A DNA stretch of 49,986 nt from the NCBI GenBank assembly GCA_028871815.1, contig JAGWMJ010000016.1, positions 1 to 49,986 of the forward strand, in the 5' to 3' direction. Shown piece after piece: positions 34,625-43,672 of this stretch. How positions within the stretch are numbered: position 1 is the stretch's first letter; each line of letters opens with the position of its first letter. The notes under the pieces were generated by a model. The model made no database searches. It saw only the letters and a list, made by a program, of their open reading frames with translations, and was not told where the DNA came from. The DNA comes from Armatimonadota bacterium (lineage in GTDB: Bacteria > Armatimonadota > Chthonomonadetes > Chthonomonadales > Chthonomonadaceae). Position numbers and translations under genes: made by a program.

Positions 34625-35314
34625 CGCGGCGCCCGCTCCATCTCCGGTACGGCAACCGATCCGTACTCCGGCTTCGGTTCGCAATATGGGTACTATAGCG
34701 ACAGCGAAACGGGCCTGCAGCTCCTCGGTTACCGGTACTACGATCCGGCAGAGGGCCGGTTTGTAAACCGTGACCCCATCGGCATGGCCGGCGGGGTGAA
34801 TGTGTATGGGTATGTGCGTAACGACCCGCCCGTGTTCGTGGACGGTCGCGGCACGCAGGCAGAGGATGTCGAACCGGACGATGGTCTTGGTGCAGATGGA
34901 CCGGGGGGCGAGGACGGTGATGGTGGGCTGGATTACGATCCGCCGCTGCCAAGTCTGCCCTTCTCCGACCTCGACCCAGAGGTCTTTCCGAGAGCACCAG
35001 AGCATCGGCACGGGGCGCGTCCGCCGTATCTTTTCAGTCCGCGCGGGTCGCTGCTGCCGGGTCCGGAGCTACCCGATCCAAATGAGCCTGATGAGCCGCC
35101 GTTCCCTGGGTGGTACCGGAAAGGACCGGGTCGCAGGTGGTGGTCGCCGGACGGCAATATGTGGATGTTTCCTGACGGCGTCGGCGGGGAGCACGAAGAC
35201 GACCCGCATTGGGTCGTCTGCTTTTACGACAGGAAGAACGGCAGGAAATGGGTTGGGCGGATGTACCCGGACGGCGGGTGGTGGTACAAGGAAGGATCGT
35301 GGATTCCGGAGTAA
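34625..35314 (+). pseudogene. Rhs core fragment 3 with toxin-like C-terminus (CT3)
   Basis: The core reads RSISGTATDPYSGFGSQYGY, YYSDSETGLQLLGYRYYDPA and GRFVNRDPIGMAGGVNVYGY. No start codon precedes it; an internal ATG at 34784 could start a shortened product. After NDPPVFVDGRG comes an Asp/Gly/Pro-rich spacer, then a Trp-rich tip: PGWYRKGPGRRWWSPDGNMW, EDDPHWVVCFYDRKNGRKWV and GRMYPDGGWWYKEGSWIPE. The order W-R-G, P-G, H-W, W, PDG resembles CT1, so both tips may belong to one toxin type. An immunity-like gene follows after 108 bases. Confidence 0.7.
34636..34816 (+). repeat. Rhs core DNA repeat, copy 3
   Basis: Its first 93 bases (34636-34728) match 31505-31597 exactly by eye; the remainder follows copy 2 more closely. 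This mosaic suggests recombination or gene conversion between copies. Confidence 0.85.
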
Positions 35315-35422
35315 CACGTACCGTTGCCGCGGATCTGCCAACGGTCCCCGGATCCGGCGCGGTGCGCCGCGACGAGGAGCCTCAAACGGGGTGGTGCGCC
35401 TACGACGCCGGAGGACGATGGC

Positions 35423-36175
35423 ATGGTTCGATTACCAATTTATCGCCACCCGCTGAACCTATACGCGATCGGCTGGCTGTACGAAGCGATCCACGAGGAC
35501 GGCGTTGGGTCTTCACTTTCCGCCGAGATACTCCGGCGCGCGCCTCTGGACCGCGGTCAGTTTGCCACCTACCTGCGGTCGCCCACCTTGCCACCCGTGG
35601 CTTGGTGGTTTGGCGACGGATTTAGCCCCGAGAAGGTGATTGGGCGTGCGCTCACGCCTGCCGAACGCGATGACCACGTGTTCCCCGGCCACAAAGATGA
35701 CTTGCTCGTCACGCTGCTTGCGGGCCACCTGCGCCGCAATCGAGCTTGGGTGGCGGCTGCGTGCATGGACGGCGGCTATCCTGGCCGCTCGGCTCGTGTT
35801 GTTGGGGAGGACGGATCGACGTGTCCGCCGGTGCCTGCGCCCGACGAGGTCGCCGGAAGGGTCCGCGGCAAATTCTGGCGCCACGAAGGAGAGTGGTATC
35901 TCACGGCCTCCGACCCTGACGACGGCGAGGAACTGCGTATGTTGGTTGAGTGGCCCGTGGGGGGCTTCCCAGCTTGGCATTTCTGGCTCTCGGCGCCGCC
36001 GATATCCGTGCGCGCGCCGGCGGCTGCTGTTGGCGCCGAGATCGACGCCGAGGACGCTCGGGTGCTCACAACATCGGTCTGCGCGATCTATTTTGGGGCC
36101 TACGACAACAGCGGGTTCATCGAGTGGTTGGCGCCCGGCGTCGAGCCGCCTCCCTTGGAGGGCGTCACGGCATAG
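35423..36175 (+). CDS. Immunity-like protein paired with CT3
   Basis: A 250-residue soluble protein; ATG 35423 has GGAGGA seven bases upstream. It opens with MVRLPIYRHPLNLYAIGWLY, has AWWFGDGFSPEKVIGRALTP and EWYLTASDPDDGEELRMLVE, and ends TTSVCAIYFGAYDNSGFIEW followed by LAPG. That end matches the CT1 partner (GVYDQCGIAVWLGP), which supports a shared family of immunity proteins for the similar tips CT1 and CT3. No known domain is recognised. The role is inferred from position only. Confidence 0.65.
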   Translation: MVRLPIYRHPLNLYAIGWLYEAIHEDGVGSSLSAEILRRAPLDRGQFATYLRSPTLPPVAWWFGDGFSPEKVIGRALTPAERDDHVFPGHKDDLLVTLLAGHLRRNRAWVAAACMDGGYPGRSARVVGEDGSTCPPVPAPDEVAGRVRGKFWRHEGEWYLTASDPDDGEELRMLVEWPVGGFPAWHFWLSAPPISVRAPAAAVGAEIDAEDARVLTTSVCAIYFGAYDNSGFIEWLAPGVEPPPLEGVTA

Positions 36176-36208
36176 CCACTGGTACAATAGGCGCGGAGTT
36201 AGCAGCCA

Positions 36209-36557
36209 ATGCGAGGGGCTTCGGCTCACAATATTGGACCTATCGCGACACAGAAACCGGCCTACAACTGCTCGGCTATCGGTACTACGGCCCGGCTTCT
36301 GGCCGATGGACCCGCCGATCAGGACGGGCCCCGCGAAGCCCCGCCGTGGAGGTTCGTGGTTCATTCCGATTGGTCACTGCGGGCAGCCGCGGTTAGATCG
36401 GCATACGGGTATCCACGGCCCGCCGGAGGCGGGCAAAAGGAAGGGCAATCCGGCACATGCGACCCTCGGCTGCCCACGGTGCGTGCAGAGTGCGGTGAAT
36501 TGCATCGTAGGCGGTATGTTCGAGAACACCGCTGGAAACTGGATAGACGTTCAGTAA
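36209..36557 (+). pseudogene. Rhs core fragment 4 with CT4, frameshifted
   Basis: GFGSQYWTYRDTETGLQLLG and YRYYGPASGRW are a diverged core copy. The expected continuation (RDPI...) is out of frame: near 36300-36310 the coding signal moves to another frame, which reads MDPPIRTGPAKPRRGGSWFI, then IPIGHCGQPRLDRHTGIHGP, then GNPAHATLGCPRCVQSAVNC and VGGMFENTAGNWIDV before TAA. No start codon precedes the core. It is shorter than CT1 and CT3 and probably decayed. The next ATG follows the TAA directly. Confidence 0.5.
36211..36300 (+). repeat. Rhs core DNA repeat, copy 4 (diverged)
   Basis: It encodes the same peptide order as the other copies (GFGSQY, ETGLQLLGYRYY) but with many base changes, so it is the oldest or an independently acquired copy. 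Confidence 0.6.
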
Positions 36558-36935
36558 ATGGTCACACCAAGCAAGAGCGGTCGATGGTGTACGCGCGCTG
36601 GCTGCCGGGTGCTGATCGGCGTTGCAGCCTGCTCTTGTCCGATCCAGGCGGGTGCGCGCCGCGCGGCCCGCTCTGCAGAGACGCTCATCCTGCCGTGGCG
36701 CTCCGGGCCGTCACGTAACCTCGGCATCCTCGGAGCCAGGCACATACGTACGCGCCTCGAGCGCTGCCTCATCGATTGCCTCGTAATTCCTCCGGAAAGG
36801 CCACAAAACTGTTGGGCCCTCGGTCAGGATCTAGGTGAGGCAGCGCCACGTGTTGACAACCAGTCCCTGACCGTGCTAAATTACCCTGTTGCCGCCCTGG
36901 TGCGGCGCGGTTGTTGCCCGCTAGCTCAACGGTAG
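36558..36935 (+). CDS. Possible lipoprotein remnant at the end of the Rhs array
   Basis: ATG directly after the TAA of CT4. Codon third positions are GC-rich for the first 80 codons. RVLIGVAACSC near the N-terminus resembles a lipobox, as in the ankyrin lipoprotein that opens the array. The frame then runs through the tRNA promoter and 21 bases into the tRNA gene, which no intact gene should do, so the original 3' end is probably lost. It may be a degraded immunity gene; confidence is low. Confidence 0.3.
   Translation: MVTPSKSGRWCTRAGCRVLIGVAACSCPIQAGARRAARSAETLILPWRSGPSRNLGILGARHIRTRLERCLIDCLVIPPERPQNCWALGQDLGEAAPRVDNQSLTVLNYPVAALVRRGCCPLAQR
36853..36882 (+). promoter_or_regulatory. Promoter of tRNA-Asn
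   Basis: A perfect TTGACA (36853-36858) and TAAATT (36877-36882) are 18 bases apart. The tRNA gene begins 33 bases after the -10 element. Confidence 0.7.
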
Positions 36936-36986
36936 AGCGTTCGGCTGTTAACCGAAATGTTGATGGTTCGAATCCATCGCGGGCAG
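36915..36986 (+). tRNA. tRNA-Asn (anticodon GTT)
   Basis: A full cloverleaf is visible: acceptor TGCCCGC/GCGGGCA, D-arm GCTC/GAGC, anticodon stem TTCGG/CCGAA with loop CTGTTAA (anticodon GTT at 36947-36949), T-arm GATGG/CCATC with TTCGAAT, discriminator G. 72 bases; CCA is not encoded. Confidence 0.97.
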
Positions 36987-37020
36987 TAGCTTCCTCGTTG
37001 TCGGCAGCAAACTGGCTGTG

Positions 37021-37254
37021 CTATTGGGGGCTTGCAGTTGGTCTGCTCGGCGGAACATGTCGTACTTCGAGCCGGGCGCTGTTTGGTTCAACCATGTGCA
37101 GTGTGCGGCGAGCCCAACCTGGCCCACGACGGATGGTATGAATTGTGGCGCGGATTCCGCCATAGAAGCCTGCCAACAGCAGCACGAGCCAGAACAGGCA
37201 CGAACAGCAGGCCGGCCGCGATCGTTTGCTTCGAGATTTTCCCTGGGCGCTCAT
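37021..37254 (-). CDS. Small single-pass membrane protein
   Basis: 77 residues. GGAGA stands four bases before the ATG. A positively charged N-terminus (MSAQGKSRSKRSR) is followed by a Cys-rich hydrophobic helix (PACCSCLFWLVLLLAGFYGG) and a basic tail, a layout giving a cytoplasmic N-terminus. No family is recognised. It lies 65 bases after the GH95 gene on the same strand and might be the last gene of that operon. Confidence 0.5.
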   Translation of the reverse strand: MSAQGKSRSKRSRPACCSCLFWLVLLLAGFYGGIRATIHTIRRGPGWARRTLHMVEPNSARLEVRHVPPSRPTASPQ

Positions 37255-37319
37255 AGATTCTCCGTTCCCGCACTACCGCGCACTACGAGTTACCAGGCGG
37301 CGGCGTTTCGTGCCACGGA

Positions 37320-39662
37320 CTAACGCGGCGGTGTCGCTTCCGCCGTGCCGGACGGATCTGGCGTCAAGACGTAGGCTTCCCCGACTGCAGTGGCAAATTC
37401 CGTTGCGCAGCTCCGCATCTTATGGCCTGTTGCAAAGTGGTGGGTCGGGCACAAACTTCCTGCACGACGCACGGTCAGCCAGCGGTCGGCGCACACCACG
37501 CAGTTCCTGCCGGCACGAGAGAGTATCTCCGCGGTTGTGAGGCGCCCGTTCTCCCACCCGATTGAAACATCAAAGCCGCCGCGGGCGCATAAACCTCGAA
37601 CGCTCCCGCTCGGCCATGCTTCCGGCAGCGCCGGCAGCAGCCGGATGATGCTGCCGTGGCACTGGAGCAGCATCTCGCCGATGCCCGCGCATCCACCGAA
37701 ATTGCCGTCAATCTGGAACGGAGGGTGCATATCAAACAGGTTTGCCGCCGTACTTGCCAGCAGCAGCTGACGCAAGTGCTCGTGGGCGCTGTCGCCGTCG
37801 GCCAGGCGGGCGAAGAAGTTGATCATCCACGCACGACTCCAGCCGGTGTGCGCGCCGCCGTTCGCCAGACGCCACTCCAGCGATTTGCGGGCCGCCTCCG
37901 CCAGCTCCGGCTGACTTTCCAGTTCAATCTGCTCACCGGGATGGAGCGCGTAGAGGTGCGAGACATGACGGTGCCCAGGCTCGACCTCATCGAAGTCCTC
38001 CAGCCACTCCTGCAGGCGGCCCGTTCGAGCGCTGATCTGCAGCGGCGGCAGACGGCGCAGCGCGCTCCGCACCTGTCCGAGGAACGCCTCATCCCGCCCA
38101 AGAACTTCGCCGGCGGCCAGTGTCATAGTGAAGAGATCGCCCACGATCTCCAGGTCCATCGTGGCGCCGATGGTAAATGACGCGGCGCGCCCGTCCGGCA
38201 GCCGATAGGCATTCTCCGGTGAGCTGGATGGGGAGGTGACGAGGCGGCCATCGTCCATTTCCACGAGGAAGCCAAGCATGAACTCGGCCGCGCCCCGAAT
38301 GGTGGGCCAGTAGCGCTGCAGCAGCGTCACGTCCTGGCTGTATTGCCAATCCTCCCACAGATGGCGGCACAGCCAGGCTGCGCCCATTGGCCACACGCCC
38401 CACACCCCATCCGCAGCAGCCGTATAGCCGAAGATATCGGTGAGGTGATGCACCACCCAGCCGCGGCATCCGTACTGCCGACGAGCCGTTTCCGCGCCGG
38501 ACGCAACCAGTGACTCGATGAAATCACCGAGCGGCGCCGCACACTCGGCGAGGTTGGCGCGCAGAGCTGGCCAGTAGTTCATCTGCAGGTTGATGTTTGT
38601 GTGGTAGTCGGCGTTCCATGGCGCCTCAAAGTGCTCGTTCCAGATGCCTTGCAGGTTAGCCGGGAGGCTGCCTGGACGGCTGCTTGCCATCAACAGATAC
38701 CGCCCATACTGAAAGTAGAGCGCCGCAAGATACCCGAACGCACCGCTCCCGGCGGCGTCTGCCGCAATCTCTGGTACGGATCGACCGGTCGGCGCTTCCA
38801 GGAAGAGATCCACACGATCAAAGAGCGTGCGATGCTCGGCTATATGCCGATCCCGGATGGCGCTGAATCCCAGTGATGCGCCGCCTTCCACGGCCTGGAT
38901 GCACATCTCGATTGGGCTGCCGCCGCGGAAACTCGTCCCCGCAGCCACCAGCACTTCGATCCATGTGGCCTCTGTGACGCGGAGACCGCCACCGAACCGC
39001 TCCACGGCGCCGTCCGTGTTCACGGCAGCCAGGGCTGCGAAGCGCACGGCATCGGCTGGCGGCGCCGGCTCGTTGCGGCCGCAGACCGTGCCCATCATCC
39101 AGATCCGGTTCTCATCGGCAGTCACCTCCGCATCGCGCGCCCGGCTCAGGCGTACAACAAGCGCAGGTAGCTGCGTGCCGCCGGTGCTCGTCCTAACGGC
39201 AAGCAGGTTGGCTTCCGCGCTGACGAACGTCTCGCGTTCGATCCGGGAATCGGCGATTGTGAAGGTGGTAGCAGCGATTCCGGTGTTCAGGCACAACTCG
39301 CGCCGGTAGTCTGCGACCCCGTCCGTCAGCTCCATGTCAAGTTCAAGGTCGCCGAGCGTTTGGTACGAATCGACACCCGGCGGATCACCCAGCATTCCGG
39401 CGCGTGCCGCTTCCTCGGCATCCTGGGGTCGGCCTTGCCGCAGCAGGTCCCTTACCGTTTCGAGGGCCGTCCGAGCCTCGGGCCGAATCGGGACTCTGCG
39501 TCGGCCCGCCCAAACAGTCTCTTCGTTCAGCGCGATCCGCTCATGAGCAACACCGCCGAAGACCATCGCGCCAATGCGACCATTTCCCACAGGCAGCGCT
39601 TCCAGCCACTGCTCGGCGGGCATCGGGTACCAGAGGCGCCAGGCATGCGCGTGAGCCGCCAC
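37320..39662 (-). CDS. Alpha-L-fucosidase, GH95 family
   Basis: A 780-residue inverting fucosidase, usually acting on alpha-1,2-linked fucose. The N-terminal beta domain begins [20 protein letters not shown], then [12 protein letters not shown]. In the (alpha/alpha)6 domain the catalytic apparatus known from this family is present: two Asn in [12 protein letters not shown] (356 and 358), the acid Glu483 in [10 protein letters not shown] and Asp652 in [12 protein letters not shown] place the start at GTG 39662, which overlaps the TAG of the upstream oxidoreductase gene (TAGTG); this gives [15 protein letters not shown], the normal start of the fold. No signal peptide, so probably intracellular. 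Third gene of a coupled operon. Confidence 0.93.
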   Translation of the reverse strand: MAAHAHAWRLWYPMPAEQWLEALPVGNGRIGAMVFGGVAHERIALNEETVWAGRRRVPIRPEARTALETVRDLLRQGRPQDAEEAARAGMLGDPPGVDSYQTLGDLELDMELTDGVADYRRELCLNTGIAATTFTIADSRIERETFVSAEANLLAVRTSTGGTQLPALVVRLSRARDAEVTADENRIWMMGTVCGRNEPAPPADAVRFAALAAVNTDGAVERFGGGLRVTEATWIEVLVAAGTSFRGGSPIEMCIQAVEGGASLGFSAIRDRHIAEHRTLFDRVDLFLEAPTGRSVPEIAADAAGSGAFGYLAALYFQYGRYLLMASSRPGSLPANLQGIWNEHFEAPWNADYHTNINLQMNYWPALRANLAECAAPLGDFIESLVASGAETARRQYGCRGWVVHHLTDIFGYTAAADGVWGVWPMGAAWLCRHLWEDWQYSQDVTLLQRYWPTIRGAAEFMLGFLVEMDDGRLVTSPSSSPENAYRLPDGRAASFTIGATMDLEIVGDLFTMTLAAGEVLGRDEAFLGQVRSALRRLPPLQISARTGRLQEWLEDFDEVEPGHRHVSHLYALHPGEQIELESQPELAEAARKSLEWRLANGGAHTGWSRAWMINFFARLADGDSAHEHLRQLLLASTAANLFDMHPPFQIDGNFGGCAGIGEMLLQCHGSIIRLLPALPEAWPSGSVRGLCARGGFDVSIGWENGRLTTAEILSRAGRNCVVCADRWLTVRRAGSLCPTHHFATGHKMRSCATEFATAVGEAYVLTPDPSGTAEATPPR

Positions 39663-40675
39663 TACCGGTGCGGCGCTTCGCCGGGCCAGAGCACGCCGGC
39701 CGAGTGGCGCCACCAGTCCAATGCTCGCGCCTGACCCAGAGAGTCTTGCCAGCTCATCCACGGGCGAGGCGCCTGCCGGTCTTTCAGATGCGTCGCAACG
39801 GCATCTGCCTCAAGGGCGAAGAGGTGGGTGTTGGAGTCCACCGCCAGTGTCTCCGGGGCAGAAGCGCCAAGGCGCATCACGGTGAGCGTTTCGCCCTGCT
39901 CGCCGGGCAGCCAGGGGTGCGGTATCCGGATCCAGCCATCGCTGCCCCACACGCGAAATTCAGAGTCCGCGCCAACGCTCATCCCACACGCAAGATTCGC
40001 GAGGCAGCCACCGGCGAACTTCACGGACGCCGTGGCCCATTCATCCACGCCAGTTGGTCCAAACTCAGCGTGGCCCGCGATCGATTCCGGCTCGGCGCCG
40101 GCTGCCAGGCGGGCGAGGCTCATGGTGTAACAGCCTACATCCATAATGCCGCCGCCGCCTATGGCTGCCTGCCGGCGCACATCATCCTGCCTGTCTCGCA
40201 TGTGGAATGAGAACGTGGCTTGTATCATTCGTGGCGTACCGATCGCGCCTTCCTGCATCAACTGCCACAACTTGTGGATCTGTGGGTGGCAGCGATACAT
40301 GAACGCCTCCATAAAGAAGACATCGGCACGCCGGGCCTCGCCGATCACGGTTTCGGCCTCCTGGGCATTCATCGCCAGCGGCTTTTCGCACAGCACGTGC
40401 TTTCCTGCCCGCGCCGCCGCCACACTCCACTCGGCGTGAAGGTGGTTCGGCAGCGAGATGTAGACGGCCTCAGCGTATGGGGAATCAACCGCCTCCTGGT
40501 AGGTTCCATAAGCATGCTCAATCGCGCGCGGCGAGGCGAACTCCTGGGCGCTCGCAGCGGTCCGGCTGCCGACCACCGTAACTTCGCCGGTCAGCGACCG
40601 CGCCACGCCATCCGCAAACTTGTTGGCGATGCGGCCGGTGCCCAGTATTGCCCAACGCAGCTTGTCAGCCGTCAT
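39662..40675 (-). CDS. Gfo/Idh/MocA-family oxidoreductase
   Basis: A 337-residue NAD(P)-dependent dehydrogenase, probably acting on a sugar or inositol-like compound. The Rossmann fold begins [34 protein letters not shown] and [12 protein letters not shown] (the family's EKP motif) follow, then [16 protein letters not shown] and [18 protein letters not shown], which hold the Asp and aromatic catalytic region. ATG overlaps the sulfatase-like stop (ATGA), TAG overlaps the GH95 GTG. The operon suggests oxidation of a sugar released by GH95, but the substrate is not determined. Confidence 0.92.
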   Translation of the reverse strand: MTADKLRWAILGTGRIANKFADGVARSLTGEVTVVGSRTAASAQEFASPRAIEHAYGTYQEAVDSPYAEAVYISLPNHLHAEWSVAAARAGKHVLCEKPLAMNAQEAETVIGEARRADVFFMEAFMYRCHPQIHKLWQLMQEGAIGTPRMIQATFSFHMRDRQDDVRRQAAIGGGGIMDVGCYTMSLARLAAGAEPESIAGHAEFGPTGVDEWATASVKFAGGCLANLACGMSVGADSEFRVWGSDGWIRIPHPWLPGEQGETLTVMRLGASAPETLAVDSNTHLFALEADAVATHLKDRQAPRPWMSWQDSLGQARALDWWRHSAGVLWPGEAPHR

Positions 40676-42108
40676 TCCGCCGTACCTCCAGCATTCGATT
40701 TGTTCTCGTCATCGCGCTCGTACCCGATGAAGTCGCCGCCTGGGAGCTTCTCATCCAGGATGCTGGCTCGCTCCCGAAGCAGTCCTTCATCGTGCGGCAC
40801 CGCCGTAGCCAGGCTGCCAATATACCGAAGCGGAATCGGCTGCCGCGGCAGAGGGTCGGGTAGTCCGGTTGCTTCCAGTCGCTCCGCAACATGCTCCTGC
40901 ATCTGGGCGGAGAGGCGCGCCACCATCTCCGGGCGTTGAGCGGCAAGGTTCTGCCTCTCACCCGGATCGGCATTCAGGTCGTATAGCTCCACGTCTCGCG
41001 CTCCGTGCATATCCGGAACCTCCAACGGCACGATAAACTTCCACGGGCCGGTTCGAAGCCCGCGCTTCTTCATCCACGTGTTTTCCGTGATGTGCAGGAA
41101 TGGCGCGGTGTCGGCGGTCACATCGCCACTGCACAGGGGCAGCAGGGATCGACCGGGCAGTCCTTCGCGCGCAGCAAGATCGCCTGCTCCGCAGTAGTCC
41201 AGAACGGTGGGTGCGATGTCCAGCATACTTGAAGTCGCAGCCACCCGGCGTCCGCCTGGGATCCGCGCTCCGGAATCGGAAAGTACCAGTGGTATGCGCA
41301 GGTTGGTATCGTACAGGCCGTGGTGATCGAACCAGTAACTGTGCTCATCCAGCTCTTCACCATGATCAGCCGTGATTGCGAGCAACGTGTCATTGAGAAG
41401 CCCCAGCGTCCTGCAGAGTTCGATAATACGCCCGAGGCTGGCATCCATGTAGGCGATTTCGGCATCGTACTGTGCCTTCGGAAACTCGATGTCGGTCACC
41501 CCGGGCATCCATTCGGCGAAGTAGTTCTTGAATGTCTCAAATTGCCAGACTGGATCCATGCTGTGGTTTGCCGGGTCATGTTCGTCACCGTTATAGAAGC
41601 ACCGGTCAAACGGCGCCGGTGGCAGATACGGCGTGTGCGGGTCCCAGTAGTGAATAAAGAAGAAGAATGGCTGGTTCTGGCCGGCGATACGCCCGGCGAC
41701 GCGAGTGGCGGCAGCTTCCACCGCCTCGGCCTTACGCCATCCACCCGAAACCGCGCGCTCCCACTCGTACGTTTCGTAATGCCGGAAACCGCGCTGAAAC
41801 CAGTTCCCAAGGTTATCGGCCCCGGCAGTAAAGTAGCCGCGCTCGGCCAGCAGCTCCGCGATGGTCCGTACTCCCGGCCTTGGCTTGTGGTCGATCGATT
41901 GGCAGGTGACGCCATGCGCGTAAATATCCTTGCCGGTGAACATCGTGGTATGGCCGGGAAACGTTGGGATGAATGGACTAAAAAAGTTCTGGAAGACGGC
42001 GCCCTGGCCGGCGACCGCGTCCAGAGCGGGCGAAGTAGCCCGCGCGTAACCGTAGCACCCGAGGCGGTCGGCGCGGGTAGTGTCCATGCTGACCAGAATC
42101 ACATTCAT
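40672..42108 (-). CDS. Sulfatase-superfamily enzyme with Thr at the Cys/Ser site
   Basis: A 478-residue alkaline-phosphatase-fold hydrolase. It starts MNVILVSMDTTRADRLGCYG, has the metal ligands of the family (MDTTRADR and ITADHGEELDEHSYWFDHHG), HYWDPHTPYLPP, and a C-terminal domain ending DLNADPGERQNLA. The active-site stretch that reads C-x-P-x-R in formylglycine sulfatases reads PTFPGHTTMFTG here, with Thr49, Pro51 and His53. Threonine is the nucleophile in phosphodiesterase members of this superfamily, so classical sulfatase activity is doubtful. No signal peptide. First gene of the operon with the oxidoreductase and GH95. Confidence 0.88.
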   Translation of the reverse strand: MNVILVSMDTTRADRLGCYGYARATSPALDAVAGQGAVFQNFFSPFIPTFPGHTTMFTGKDIYAHGVTCQSIDHKPRPGVRTIAELLAERGYFTAGADNLGNWFQRGFRHYETYEWERAVSGGWRKAEAVEAAATRVAGRIAGQNQPFFFFIHYWDPHTPYLPPAPFDRCFYNGDEHDPANHSMDPVWQFETFKNYFAEWMPGVTDIEFPKAQYDAEIAYMDASLGRIIELCRTLGLLNDTLLAITADHGEELDEHSYWFDHHGLYDTNLRIPLVLSDSGARIPGGRRVAATSSMLDIAPTVLDYCGAGDLAAREGLPGRSLLPLCSGDVTADTAPFLHITENTWMKKRGLRTGPWKFIVPLEVPDMHGARDVELYDLNADPGERQNLAAQRPEMVARLSAQMQEHVAERLEATGLPDPLPRQPIPLRYIGSLATAVPHDEGLLRERASILDEKLPGGDFIGYERDDENKSNAGGTAE

Positions 42109-42219
42109 AGAGGAATCTCACTGTGGGATGACCGTGTGCGGCAGGAAGCGACAACTGCGCCGGCGAAAGCAGGCACGGACTTGGGGCACTCGCTTAGTGA
42201 CGGGCACAAGGAGCTAGCG

Positions 42220-43509
42220 GTGAACATCGGCATCCGGTTGCGGCTTACCGTTATGATGGTGCTGGAGTACGCCATTTGGGGCGCATGGTCCGCGGCGGGC
42301 GGCCTGTACCTGACCAGCGCTATTCGGGACCATGGCCTGGGGCTTAGCGGCGCCCAGGTCGGCCTGATATTCAGTATGCTGCCGCTCGCCACCATCTTTG
42401 CTCCGATGCTCGCCGGGCAGATTGCCGACCGGTGGATGAATACGGAATGGCTGCTGGCACTCTGCCACGTCATGGCAGGTGTAGCGCTCATCGTAATGGG
42501 AAGTGAGCGCCACTTTGGCCCACTGGCCGCGCTGATGTTCTTTTCATCCATATTCTACGCGCCAACCCTCGCGCTGACCAACTCGATCACTTTTTCGCAC
42601 CTTTCCAGCAGCGAGCGGGAGTTTGGCGGAATCCGGGTCGGCGGTACGATCGGCTGGATCCTGGCCGGCTGGATGCTCACCGGATGGCGAACGATTAGTG
42701 GGATATCGGGGAACGGCGATGTATTCTATCTCGCGGGTGTGCTGGCGCTGGTCCTCGCGGTTTTCTGCCTGTTTCTGCCGGCGACACCGCCGAAGGGCGA
42801 AGGCACCGACCCGTTTGCTTTTCTCAAAGCGCTCACGCTCTTCCTGGACTGGGATTTCGCGATTTTTATGGCGATCTCATTCGTGGTCGGTACGGAACTG
42901 ATGTTCTACTACTTGCTCACATCGCCATTTCTTGGGGCGCCGAGAGCGGAGCACGGTGTGGGCATCGCAGCCAACCTCGTGCCGATGGTGATGACCCTGG
43001 CCCAGGCTGCCGAGTTTACCGTGATGCTGCTCCTACCGCTGTTCCTGCGGAAATGGGGCGTACGGAAGACGCTCGTGATCGGTATTCTGGCATGGCCGAT
43101 CCGTTACGCCATCTTTGCGTTTTTCCCGTACCCGTGGCTCGTGATTCCGGCCCTGGCGCTGCATGGGCTCTGCTACGTCTTCTTCTTCGTGGTAGGTTAC
43201 ATCTATGTGGATCAGGTGGCGCCGGCCGATATCCGGGCGTCGGCGCAGGCCCTGGTGGCCGTCGTAGTGCTTGGTGGCAGCATGTTCGTTGGCAGTATTG
43301 TTGCCGGCAATATTCAGAGCATGTTCACGCACAGCAGGCTAGTCGCCGGTAAAATGCAGCAAGTCTCCGATTGGCGCACCATTTTCCTCATTCCCTGCGC
43401 CATGACCGTCATCTGCGCGCTGGTGTTTCCGCTCCTGTTTCGTGGCAGCAAGCGCCGAGGTCGCATGGATCACGGCAGCGAAGGTGCGCCACAGCCGCCT
43501 GTACCGTAG
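42220..43509 (+). CDS. MFS transporter, nucleoside:H+ symporter type
   Basis: 429 residues with about 12 membrane helices. GTG 42220 follows AAGGAG by six bases. LRLTVMMVLEYAIWGAWSAA, FSMLPLATIFAPMLAGQIAD and REFGGIRVGGTIGWILAGWM are close to the nucleoside symporter (NupG/XapB) family. A late YIYVDQVAPADIRASAQALV is the second family hallmark. Relatives in glycan-degrading bacteria may carry other substrates, so nucleoside specificity is not certain. It diverges from the sulfatase-like operon; the 111 bases between hold no clear promoter. Confidence 0.9.
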   Translation: MNIGIRLRLTVMMVLEYAIWGAWSAAGGLYLTSAIRDHGLGLSGAQVGLIFSMLPLATIFAPMLAGQIADRWMNTEWLLALCHVMAGVALIVMGSERHFGPLAALMFFSSIFYAPTLALTNSITFSHLSSSEREFGGIRVGGTIGWILAGWMLTGWRTISGISGNGDVFYLAGVLALVLAVFCLFLPATPPKGEGTDPFAFLKALTLFLDWDFAIFMAISFVVGTELMFYYLLTSPFLGAPRAEHGVGIAANLVPMVMTLAQAAEFTVMLLLPLFLRKWGVRKTLVIGILAWPIRYAIFAFFPYPWLVIPALALHGLCYVFFFVVGYIYVDQVAPADIRASAQALVAVVVLGGSMFVGSIVAGNIQSMFTHSRLVAGKMQQVSDWRTIFLIPCAMTVICALVFPLLFRGSKRRGRMDHGSEGAPQPPVP

Positions 43510-43672
43510 CCCGGCCGCAGGCGGGTTGGCGATTGCCGAGCGCGACCCTGCACGACGCGCGAGACCCGCGGCACATCGCAGGTAACCATACGGAGCCGGC
43601 GCCAGGTGCTGAAGCGCCACGGCGGAAGCGGGCTGCCCTGACGCGGCAAGCCAGTGGAAGGAACCTGTAAGA

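Noticed and set aside
30475-36935. Prophage or insertion-sequence origin of the Rhs array
   Set aside because: No transposase, integrase, terminal inverted repeats or phage structural genes are seen; repeats coincide with Rhs core coding sequence.
41320-42219. 900-base 5' extension of the MFS gene
   Set aside because: It runs antisense through the sulfatase-like gene; GTG 42220 behind AAGGAG begins exactly where the transporter homology starts.
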